Shown piece by piece: positions 1-5,914 of a stretch of 6,423 nucleotides of DNA. The notes beneath the pieces were generated by a model. It did not search any database. It was not told where the DNA came from and was given only the letters and a program-made list of their open reading frames with translations. A program made the translations under genes and the position numbers. Source of the stretch: Syntrophomonadaceae bacterium. GTDB lineage: Bacteria; Bacillota; Syntrophomonadia; Syntrophomonadales; Syntrophomonadaceae. The DNA lies in NCBI GenBank assembly GCA_028686565.1, contig JAQUBU010000135.1:1-6423 (forward strand), written 5' to 3'. How positions within the stretch are numbered: position 1 is the stretch's first letter; each line of letters opens with the position of its first letter.

Positions 1-507
1 TGTTAATTGAATAAAAGAAGGATTTGCATACTCAATAATTCTATTGGTGTCAGTAATAATAACTGCATTTCTGGTTTGTTCAATTATTAAAGACAACTTA
101 CGTATTTGCTCCTCATTATTCCTGATACGGCTAATATCCCGCAATACAACAATTATGCCTACAATCTTATTATTGGTGTCCCTTATCGGGGAACTGCTGG
201 CAGAAGCATATCTGCTGCTTCCATCTCGCGAGAGCAGTAAATCATCTTTATTAAGTCCAATTGTCAAGCCTTGCTCCAGACTTAAACGAAATGGATTTTC
301 TATAATGCTGTTGCTTTTCTTTTCCATAAACACAAAAACCTCATTTAGAGGTTTACCCAGGGCATCTTCTCTCACCCAACCGGTCATTTTCTCGGCCACC
401 GAGTTCATTATAATAATATTATTGTGTATATCTGTAGCAACTACAGCATCACCTATACTCTGCAAGGCAATTTCGTAAAGGTCATTTTTCTCCTTGATTT
501 TCTGCAT
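1..507 (-). CDS. PAS-domain sensory protein, N-terminal part (cut by left window edge)
   Basis: This reading frame stays open for 169 codons from an ATG at 505-507 to the left edge, so only the N-terminus is present. It begins 20 nt after the cheB stop. GGAAGG at 519-524 lies 11 nt before the ATG and is the best ribosome site; a second purine run (AAGGAA) directly touches the ATG. Residues about 10-126 form one complete S-box PAS domain: the early DAVVATD stretch, an MTGW motif at 41-44, an SRDGS turn at 93-97, and the closing PIRD...GIIVVLRDIS segment at 107-126. A short charged linker follows. A second PAS domain then starts at about 138 (AVIITD at 148-153, EYANPSF at 159-165) and leaves the window. 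No signal peptide or membrane helix is seen, so this part is cytoplasmic. PAS domains of this kind usually precede a histidine kinase, GGDEF/EAL or other output domain, but the output domain is not visible. The ligand is unknown. Confidence 0.88.
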   Translation of the reverse strand, partial: MQKIKEKNDLYEIALQSIGDAVVATDIHNNIIIMNSVAEKMTGWVREDALGKPLNEVFVFMEKKSNSIIENPFRLSLEQGLTIGLNKDDLLLSRDGSSRYASASSSPIRDTNNKIVGIIVVLRDISRIRNNEEQIRKLSLIIEQTRNAVIITDTNRIIEYANPSFIQLT

Positions 508-527
508 TTCCTTATACGCCTTCCTGC

Positions 528-1562
528 TTATTTATAATTCAGCAAAGAATATATGGTCTGAGCTATCCGTTCCAAAGAAACTTGTTTTTCTACGGCACCA
601 ATATCAAAGGCAACCTTGGGCATGCCATAAACTATGCATGATTCTTCATCTTGCCCGATGGTTTTGGCTCCCTTTTGTCTCATTTCCAATAATCCTTTCG
701 CACCATCATGTCCCATTCCGGTAAGAATAATGCCAATACTTTTACTGCCCGCCTTATCAGCCAGTGAATTGAATAACACATCTACCGATGGACAATGACC
801 ATTTACTTTATTTCCAGCCAGGCACTCAACCGTATATGCGCTTCCATTCCTTTTAATCTTCATATGGTAATCACCTGGAGCAATAAGCACCAGTCCTGCT
901 TTAATCTGGTCACCGGTCCGAGCTTCCTTTACCTCAACAGCGCATGTCTTATTCAATCTCTCGGCATACATATTGGTGAAACCTGCCGGCATATGCTGTA
1001 CGATTACAGTTCCTGGCATTTCTCGGGGAAAGGATTTTATTACTTGGTAAATAGCCTCGGTTCCTCCGGTAGAAGCACCTATAGCGATAATACGATCTGA
1101 AACACCAGTATTAACTATGGCGGTTGACTGGTTGAGAACGGTTTCCTTTTTCCAGTGTCCGACTTTGGCAGTTGAAGCTATTTTGATTTTTACTATCAAT
1201 TCATTGATTAAAGATTCCAAGCCTTGACCTTTGACCATATTCGGCTTGGCTACAAAATCAACAGCACCAGCATTCAATGCCTCAAACACATTTTCACTGT
1301 ACCCGCTGATCATAACTACGGGGATTGGATATTGCGGCATAAGACGGCGTAAAAATTCAATACCATTCATTCTGGGCATTTCCACATCAAGGGTCATAAC
1401 ATCAGGTTCGTATTGCAAAATCTTGTCTCTAGCCATAAAAGGATCCGATGCCGTACCCACCACCTCAATAACAGGGTCTGCAGATATTCCTCTTGCCAGA
1501 GTTTCCCGGAACAAAAGGGAGTCATCTACAATAAGCACTCGAACTTTCTTTCTATTCAGCAA
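528..1562 (-). CDS. cheB: Chemotaxis response regulator protein-glutamate methylesterase/deamidase CheB
   Basis: CheB removes methyl groups from receptor glutamates and deamidates receptor glutamines, and is activated by phosphorylation of its receiver domain. With the UUG start chosen here the protein has 344 residues, a normal CheB length. Residues about 7-125 are the receiver: acidic pair D13/D14, phospho-acceptor D59 in LDVEMP, S86 and K106 of AKP. A linker at about 108-155 leads to the methylesterase domain with the catalytic triad S164 (GASTGG), H190 (QHMP) and D286 (GMGHDGA). These positions equal the Salmonella CheB triad numbers as I recall them. The start is set by a strong ribosome site (AGGAAGGGG, 1570-1578) 7 nt before TTG at 1560-1562. 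The only upstream ATG (1616) would add 18 unrelated residues, overlap cheR by 50 bp and lack such a site. The gene follows cheR after 4 nt, so translational coupling is likely. Confidence 0.97.
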   Translation of the reverse strand: MLNRKKVRVLIVDDSLLFRETLARGISADPVIEVVGTASDPFMARDKILQYEPDVMTLDVEMPRMNGIEFLRRLMPQYPIPVVMISGYSENVFEALNAGAVDFVAKPNMVKGQGLESLINELIVKIKIASTAKVGHWKKETVLNQSTAIVNTGVSDRIIAIGASTGGTEAIYQVIKSFPREMPGTVIVQHMPAGFTNMYAERLNKTCAVEVKEARTGDQIKAGLVLIAPGDYHMKIKRNGSAYTVECLAGNKVNGHCPSVDVLFNSLADKAGSKSIGIILTGMGHDGAKGLLEMRQKGAKTIGQDEESCIVYGMPKVAFDIGAVEKQVSLERIAQTIYSLLNYK

Positions 1563-1566
1563 ATGT

Positions 1567-2379
1567 TTACCCCTTCCTATAAACTGCTGGCATGATATAT
1601 TGATAATCGCTTTCATCTCGATTTAAAGTTTCTGACTGTCCAATAAACAGATAACCTCCAGGTTCAGTGTATTCATAAAACCTGTTTACCAGATCTCTTT
1701 TTGTACATTCGTCAAAGTACAACATAACATTACGACAAAATATAACATGGAATTTATTTCTAAACGGATAAATTTTTTCCATAAGATTGAATTTGCGGAA
1801 TAATACTTCCCGCTTTATTTTTTCAGCAACCATATTGCTATCCAGACTGGTTTTTTTGAAGTAACTTAACTTCCATTGAATAGGTATGGAAATAATTTCT
1901 TCATCTTTATATACACCTTCACGTGCTTTTTCAAGGATTTTAGAAGATATATCAGTTGCTAGTATTCTAGTATCCCAATTAACTTTTTCATCAGCAAAAT
2001 AATCCGCAATTATCATAGCCAAGGTATAAGGTTCTTCTCCGCTTGAACAACCTGCACTCCAAATCCTTAAGTCCTTGTTTTTCACCGAGAATTGGATTTC
2101 AGGCAAAACATGATCACGAAAATAATTAAAATGCTGAACCTCTCTCATAAAGAAAGTATGATTGGTAGAGATGCGGTCAACAATTGCACTAACCGCATCT
2201 CCACTTGCATCATTAAGCATATAAGTTAGGTAAGATGAAAAATCCATAAACCCTTTTTCCGTTAGCAGGCTGTTTAATCTTCCTTCTATCAACATTTTCT
2301 TGTTACTTAGATTTATTCCGCAGTAATTATATATATATTGCGATAAAACGTTAAATTCCTGGTTAGAAATTACTATCAT
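1567..2379 (-). CDS. cheR: Chemotaxis protein-glutamate O-methyltransferase CheR
   Basis: CheR uses S-adenosylmethionine to methylate receptor glutamates during adaptation. The 270-residue protein has both family domains and a normal length. Residues about 1-90 are the all-helical N-terminal domain, ending in the conserved TNHTFFMRE at 72-80 (commonly TNETYFFRE). The SAM-binding domain shows WSAGCSSGEEPYTLA at 107-121, ATDIS at 141-145, FCRNVMLYFD at 214-223 and PGGYLFIGQSE at 240-250. The beta-subdomain lies at about 160-197. Its loop (about 174-185) is three residues shorter than Salmonella CheR by my alignment from memory and lacks the Gly-x-Gly linked to binding of receptor C-terminal pentapeptides. 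The ATG at 2379 has a modest ribosome site (AAGGCAGG, 2387-2394) 7 nt upstream. The gene lies 49 bp after the receptor gene and 4 nt before cheB, so the three products probably work on the same array. Confidence 0.96.
   Translation of the reverse strand: MIVISNQEFNVLSQYIYNYCGINLSNKKMLIEGRLNSLLTEKGFMDFSSYLTYMLNDASGDAVSAIVDRISTNHTFFMREVQHFNYFRDHVLPEIQFSVKNKDLRIWSAGCSSGEEPYTLAMIIADYFADEKVNWDTRILATDISSKILEKAREGVYKDEEIISIPIQWKLSYFKKTSLDSNMVAEKIKREVLFRKFNLMEKIYPFRNKFHVIFCRNVMLYFDECTKRDLVNRFYEYTEPGGYLFIGQSETLNRDESDYQYIMPAVYRKG
1570..1578 (-). promoter_or_regulatory. Ribosome binding site that sets the cheB UUG start
   Basis: AGGAAGGGG on the minus strand lies inside the last codons of cheR and 7 nt before the TTG at 1562. 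The cheR stop codon (1567-1569) falls in the spacer. This supports UUG initiation and translational coupling of cheB to cheR. It also makes the upstream ATG at 1616 unlikely as the start. Confidence 0.8.
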
Positions 2380-2428
2380 CTCTTAACCTGCCTTATTAAC
2401 AAGTGCCAATCCTATTCATTGCATTTAA

Positions 2429-5011
2429 TTAGTATTTTCCAAATTCGCTGTCGCTTAGGGATATTCTAGTTTTAGGTGTTTTGTATTCCAAAGAACTATT
2501 AGTGCTGTTTGTGCTTCCTCCCCCCGAAGCAGGTTTGAGTTTCCTGTTACGCAGCATTTCTTCTAATAGCTCTAACATTTCAGGACTGAGGGAGTTAAGG
2601 TTAATTGCAGTAGTCATTTCACGTTTTTTAAGATTGAACTTGCTTACCCCCTGTTTTAATAAATCAGCTTGGGTGGAAAGTTCCTCACTGGCAGCAGCAC
2701 TTTGTTCAGCTGTGGCAGCATTGGCTTGAATAACTTGTGATACTTGCTCTACACCTTTATCAATCTGAGCTATGCCGGTAGCTTGTTCATTTGATGCTAC
2801 AGCAATATCCCCTACTAATTCAGCTACCCTGGCTACACCCTCAACAATTTTACTTAGTGCATTGGCCGTATCGCCTGCTATTTTGGTTCCCGCTTCGGTT
2901 TTTTTAATGGAACCTTCTATCATATCGGTAGTCTCTTTGGCAGCACTGGCACTTCGGGCAGCCAGGTTCCTTACTTCTTCTGCTACCACGGCAAATCCTT
3001 TACCATGCTGTCCTGCCCGGGCAGCTTCAACTGCAGCGTTTAAAGCTAAAATATTGGTCTGGAAAGCAATCTCATCAATAACCTTGATGATTTTGGATAT
3101 GTTTCCGGAGGATTCATTTATGGCTTCCATGGCATCCAGCATGCCCTTCATTTGGTTATTGCCTTCAATTGCATTGTCTCTTGCATTTAAAGCCAATTCA
3201 TTGGCCTGGTTGGCAGAAGCAGCATTTTGACTGGTTTGAGCCGCTATTTGCGTTATGGAAGCAGTCAATTGTTCTATGGCACTTGATTGTTCAGTAGCCC
3301 CTTGGGCCAACATCTGACTGGAACTGGCTACCTGGCTTGATGCATTGGCAACCTGATCGGAAGCTACGTTAATATCACCCAGGGTTTCATTAAGGGAATT
3401 AATGATCAGGTTCAGGGAGTCTTTGATCTCGCTAAAATCTCCTCTGTAATCTCTATTTATAGCTACATTCAGATTGCCGTTCCCCATTTTTGTAAGAACC
3501 TCAGATATTTCACCTACGTATTCTATGAGGGTATTAATGGTTCCATTTAATGCATTCTTGATCTTGGTGTGGTCTCCTTTATAATCACCTTGAACATTTA
3601 CACGCAAGTTCCCCTTTTCCATCTCGGCTAAAACCTCTGCTGCTTCATTCAAGGGGTCGATTACCGCATCCAAGGTATTATTAAATCCCTCCACAACTCT
3701 TCGGTACTCTCCTTTATGTACAGATACATCAATTCTCGTATCCAAACGTCCGGCTACTGCTGCTTCGGCCAACATTGCAGCATCTGAAACAAGTTTGTGT
3801 ATATTCTCCATACTTGCTATATATGAAGGTATTAATCTGTCATTTTCACTTCGCATACCTACATTTTTAAACTCTTCAAGTTTCTGTGCAAAATCACCAA
3901 TTGCAATATGTTCGTTAGCATCCACCACAGATTGCAATCTAATTCTCACATTGTTTACAGCATCTGCAGTCTCAGAGAATATTCCCTGATATTGACCCTC
4001 AACCTTGTCTGTGAGATCGTTAACTGCTAATTTCTTAAGTACTGCACTGCTCTCAACCAAACCTCCCAAACCATCTATGCAGGCATTCAAATTATTCTTG
4101 ATTTCATTGAAGTCGCCATTGTAATTGTCACTGATTTTTTGGGGTATATCACCCTTGCTGATGCGGTCAACATATTCAGCGGCTACATTCAACGGACCGA
4201 TTACGGCATCAAGTGTATTATTGATTCCCTCTACAACCCTGCGGTACTCCCCATTATGTACTGTAGTATCTATTCTAGTATCCAAACGGCCTGCTATTGC
4301 TGATTCGGCGAGTATGCCGGCATCTGAAACCAGCCTGTTTATATTTTCCATACTTTCTATATATGATGGCACTATGCGATCAGCTTCACTGCGTCTGCCT
4401 ATTTTCTTAAAATTTTCTAGATTCTGGGCAAAATCACCAGCCGCAATATGTACATTAGCATCCACAACTGAAAGCAATCTAAGTCTTACATTATTTACAG
4501 CATCAGCTGTCTCTAAAAATACTCCCTGATATTGACCCTCAACTTTAAGTGTATGATCGTTAACTGCCATTTTCTTAAGGACTGTGCTGCATTCTACCAA
4601 GCCGCCCAAACCATCTATACAGGCATTTAAATTGTTCTTGATTTCATTGAAGTCGCCATTGTAATTGTCGGTTATTTTTTGTGGTATATCGCCCTTGCTG
4701 ATCCGTTCCACATACTCGGCAGCTACATTCAATGGTTCTATTACCGCATCCAGCATCTCGTTTATACCTTCCAGCAGTTCTTTATCAGCACCGCTAATAG
4801 TACGTAAATCAGCTCGAGCATCTAGTTGTCCATCTTTTATAGCATTTATAATTTTGCTGACTTCAGCAAATACTGCTCTCCTGCTTGTTTCTGATTTATC
4901 ATCAGCAAGTGGTTCGTCATCATAATTCATCTTTTTATTAGCAACTGTTTTTTCTGCCTGAACTTCGCTCGAAGAACGCTCGAAAATGTCTTTCTTAATC
5001 TTATTTGCCAA
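2429..5011 (-). CDS. Soluble methyl-accepting chemotaxis protein with a poly-HAMP array
   Basis: This is a cytoplasmic chemoreceptor of 860 residues from the UUG start chosen here. No transmembrane helix, signal peptide or recognisable periplasmic or PAS sensor domain is seen. Residues 1-45 are polar, with a basic start (K4, K6, K7, R12). Residues about 45-545 hold eleven HAMP-like modules by my count, spaced 41-49 residues, with the G-[DNR]-[LIF]-type turn near 61, 107, 151, 192, 241, 287, 331, 372, 421, 467 and 512. Residues 83-262 and 263-442 are a direct duplication. The signalling domain spans about 546-795. Its hairpin tip (EIAFQTNILALNAAVEAARAG) is at 647-667. Likely methylation pairs are E580/Q581, E769/Q770 and E776/E777. 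The domain aligned without gaps to E. coli Tsr from memory, suggesting the 36-heptad class. A Gly/Ser/Asn/Thr-rich tail ends in EFGKY. The start is set by AGGAGG at 5021-5026, 9 nt before TTG at 5009-5011. The MCP identity is certain; the ligand is unknown. Confidence 0.96.
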   Translation of the reverse strand: MANKIKKDIFERSSSEVQAEKTVANKKMNYDDEPLADDKSETSRRAVFAEVSKIINAIKDGQLDARADLRTISGADKELLEGINEMLDAVIEPLNVAAEYVERISKGDIPQKITDNYNGDFNEIKNNLNACIDGLGGLVECSTVLKKMAVNDHTLKVEGQYQGVFLETADAVNNVRLRLLSVVDANVHIAAGDFAQNLENFKKIGRRSEADRIVPSYIESMENINRLVSDAGILAESAIAGRLDTRIDTTVHNGEYRRVVEGINNTLDAVIGPLNVAAEYVDRISKGDIPQKISDNYNGDFNEIKNNLNACIDGLGGLVESSAVLKKLAVNDLTDKVEGQYQGIFSETADAVNNVRIRLQSVVDANEHIAIGDFAQKLEEFKNVGMRSENDRLIPSYIASMENIHKLVSDAAMLAEAAVAGRLDTRIDVSVHKGEYRRVVEGFNNTLDAVIDPLNEAAEVLAEMEKGNLRVNVQGDYKGDHTKIKNALNGTINTLIEYVGEISEVLTKMGNGNLNVAINRDYRGDFSEIKDSLNLIINSLNETLGDINVASDQVANASSQVASSSQMLAQGATEQSSAIEQLTASITQIAAQTSQNAASANQANELALNARDNAIEGNNQMKGMLDAMEAINESSGNISKIIKVIDEIAFQTNILALNAAVEAARAGQHGKGFAVVAEEVRNLAARSASAAKETTDMIEGSIKKTEAGTKIAGDTANALSKIVEGVARVAELVGDIAVASNEQATGIAQIDKGVEQVSQVIQANAATAEQSAAASEELSTQADLLKQGVSKFNLKKREMTTAINLNSLSPEMLELLEEMLRNRKLKPASGGGSTNSTNSSLEYKTPKTRISLSDSEFGKY
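2432..2446 (-). other. Candidate C-terminal CheR/CheB-tethering pentapeptide (EFGKY) of the receptor
   Basis: The last five receptor residues, E856-F857-G858-K859-Y860, fit the published consensus x-[HFYW]-x-x-[HFYW] for C-terminal tethering peptides such as NWETF in Tsr and Tar. They follow a tail of about 60 residues after the signalling domain, including a Gly/Ser/Thr/Asn-rich stretch at about 829-841, as expected for a flexible tether. The match is short and could be chance. The CheR encoded next lacks the loop insertion expected of a pentapeptide-binding enzyme. Confidence 0.45.
3686..4225 (-). repeat. Direct tandem repeat, second copy (receptor residues 263-442)
   Basis: This 540-bp segment is the second copy of an in-frame duplication inside the receptor gene. 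It encodes 180 residues that match the preceding copy at 146 of 180 positions (81%) by hand count, with no gaps. The longest identical DNA stretch I found is 35 bp, at 4095-4129 in this copy and 4635-4669 in the other. A further 13 residues at about 3647-3685 repeat the first residues of the unit (xNxxLDAVIxPLN) before the sequence diverges into the last two HAMP-like modules. Each unit seems to contain four HAMP-like modules. Confidence 0.93.
4226..4765 (-). repeat. Direct tandem repeat, first copy (receptor residues 83-262)
   Basis: First copy of the 540-bp in-frame duplication in the receptor gene, directly adjoining the second copy. Differences are scattered and many are conservative (for example I/V/L exchanges). 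They are densest at residues about 200-240, around the third module. Scattered synonymous and conservative changes indicate an old duplication kept under selection rather than a recent one or an assembly artefact. The sequence just before this copy (GQLDARAD at about residue 61) is a weaker match to the end of the unit, so the array probably grew by earlier duplications too. Confidence 0.93.
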
Positions 5012-5020
5012 TTCGATCAA

Positions 5021-5026
5021 CCTCCT
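5021..5026 (-). promoter_or_regulatory. Ribosome binding site that sets the receptor UUG start
   Basis: A perfect AGGAGG on the minus strand lies 9 nt before the TTG at 5009-5011. It is the strongest Shine-Dalgarno match in the 73-bp gap between the ParA-like gene and the receptor gene. It supports starting the receptor at 5011 rather than at the more upstream in-frame TTG at 5065 or ATG at 5044. Confidence 0.85.
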
Positions 5027-5084
5027 GTTAAAAACTTTTAGCATTATTAAAGAAATCCCGGTCAAACTGCCTTTGCTCTAAAAT

Positions 5085-5870
5085 TCATACTGCTTTATCT
5101 TCCATACCACAGCGGCTAAGTACCTCTTGAGCAAGCATATTATATTGCAGGGCAGCCGGTGATTTCGGCGCATACTCAAAAATGCTGCACCCATGTGCGG
5201 GTGCTTCCTCCAACTTGGCATAACGTTTAATAAAGTTGGTGAATACTGCTTTCTGGTAGTGCTCCCGGACCAGGCCAATTATGTTGGCCTGACTTCTCGT
5301 CTGTTGGCTGGCAGTGCTGACCATGTTAATAACTATTCCTAACAAATTTGCATTAAGGCCCATACCTGTTTTTATTTTATCTACGGCTTCCATTAATGAA
5401 ACAAGTCCTTCGAGTGACAAGTATTGAGGCGTAATAGGCACTAAATAAGTGTCGGAAGCTATAAGCGCATTAACTGAGAGCGTAGATATTGAAGGGGAAC
5501 AATCACAAATAATAAAGTCATAATGATTCTTAACTGGCTTTATTGCTTTAAGCAGGCAATCCTCTCGACCAGCCACATCTGCTAAAATCAAGTCACTGTG
5601 GGCTAATTCGATTCCCCCAGGCACTATATCCAGACCGGGAATATCTGTTTCACGAATTGCTTCAGTAATAGGCAGTTCATTAAAAAGCACATCGGCCAGG
5701 GATGGTTCAAGTTCTTCACGAGATAGTCCCAGATAAAAAGCAGCTGAAGCTTGGGAATCCAAATCGATCAGGAGAACATTATAACCGGACCTTGCCACCG
5801 AGGCCGCCAGATTCACAGAAATCGTCGTTTTGCCAGTCCCCCCTTTGTTATTAATAACCGTAATTACCAT
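5085..5870 (-). CDS. ParA/Soj/MinD-family ATPase, probable chemoreceptor-array partitioning protein
   Basis: ParA-type ATPases dimerise on ATP, usually bind DNA non-specifically, and distribute or position cargo. This 261-residue protein has the compact chromosomal form (close to Soj in length) with no N-terminal helix-turn-helix. The deviant Walker A motif is KGGTGKTT at 9-16 with signature lysine K9 and P-loop K14. Walker A' is LIDLDSQ at about 34-40 and the Walker B region is FIICDCSPS in the middle. The C-terminal half keeps the Soj-like FIKRYAKLEEAPAHG segment. The start is fixed: an in-frame TGA immediately precedes the ATG at 5870, and AAGGGGG at 5880-5886 is 9 nt upstream. It sits between a CheR-like gene and a soluble receptor gene, with no ParB gene in view. 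That favours a role like PpfA (R. sphaeroides) or ParC (Vibrio) over chromosome or plasmid partition. The family is certain; the role is inferred. Confidence 0.93.
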   Translation of the reverse strand: MVITVINNKGGTGKTTISVNLAASVARSGYNVLLIDLDSQASAAFYLGLSREELEPSLADVLFNELPITEAIRETDIPGLDIVPGGIELAHSDLILADVAGREDCLLKAIKPVKNHYDFIICDCSPSISTLSVNALIASDTYLVPITPQYLSLEGLVSLMEAVDKIKTGMGLNANLLGIVINMVSTASQQTRSQANIIGLVREHYQKAVFTNFIKRYAKLEEAPAHGCSIFEYAPKSPAALQYNMLAQEVLSRCGMEDKAV

Positions 5871-5879
5871 TCACACTTG

Positions 5880-5886
5880 CCCCCTT
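5880..5886 (-). promoter_or_regulatory. Ribosome binding site of the ParA-like gene
   Basis: AAGGGGG on the minus strand, 9 nt before the ATG at 5868-5870. The in-frame TGA touching the ATG rules out any earlier start, so site and start agree. Confidence 0.7.
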
Positions 5887-5914
5887 CAGATTAAAATAAA
5901 CGATCACTTAATTA

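Noticed and set aside
44..478. Plus-strand open frame of 144 codons at the left end
   Set aside because: The opposite strand encodes a clear PAS domain in a continuous frame, so this is a shadow.
1563..1616. ATG start for cheB that overlaps cheR by 50 bp
   Set aside because: It adds 18 residues unlike any CheB N-terminus and lacks a ribosome site comparable to the one before the UUG at 1562.
2380..2428. Possible terminator between the receptor gene and cheR
   Set aside because: The 49-bp gap has no stable inverted repeat followed by a T run on the minus strand; read-through is more likely.
2772..3230. Plus-strand open frames opposite the receptor gene (also around 2481-2729, 4125-4529 and 4665-4925)
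   Set aside because: They lie antisense to conserved receptor codons, have low-complexity Ala/Ser/Leu-rich translations and show no ribosome sites or family motifs; they are shadows of the real gene.
5012..5065. Longer receptor reading frame from an in-frame TTG at 5065 (or ATG at 5044)
   Set aside because: Neither has a good ribosome site, whereas a perfect AGGAGG sits 9 nt before the TTG at 5011.
5053..5069. TTGACC followed by TAATAAT in the gap before the receptor gene, a possible promoter
   Set aside because: The two elements are only about 10 bp apart, too close for a standard promoter, and nothing fits at 16-18 bp.
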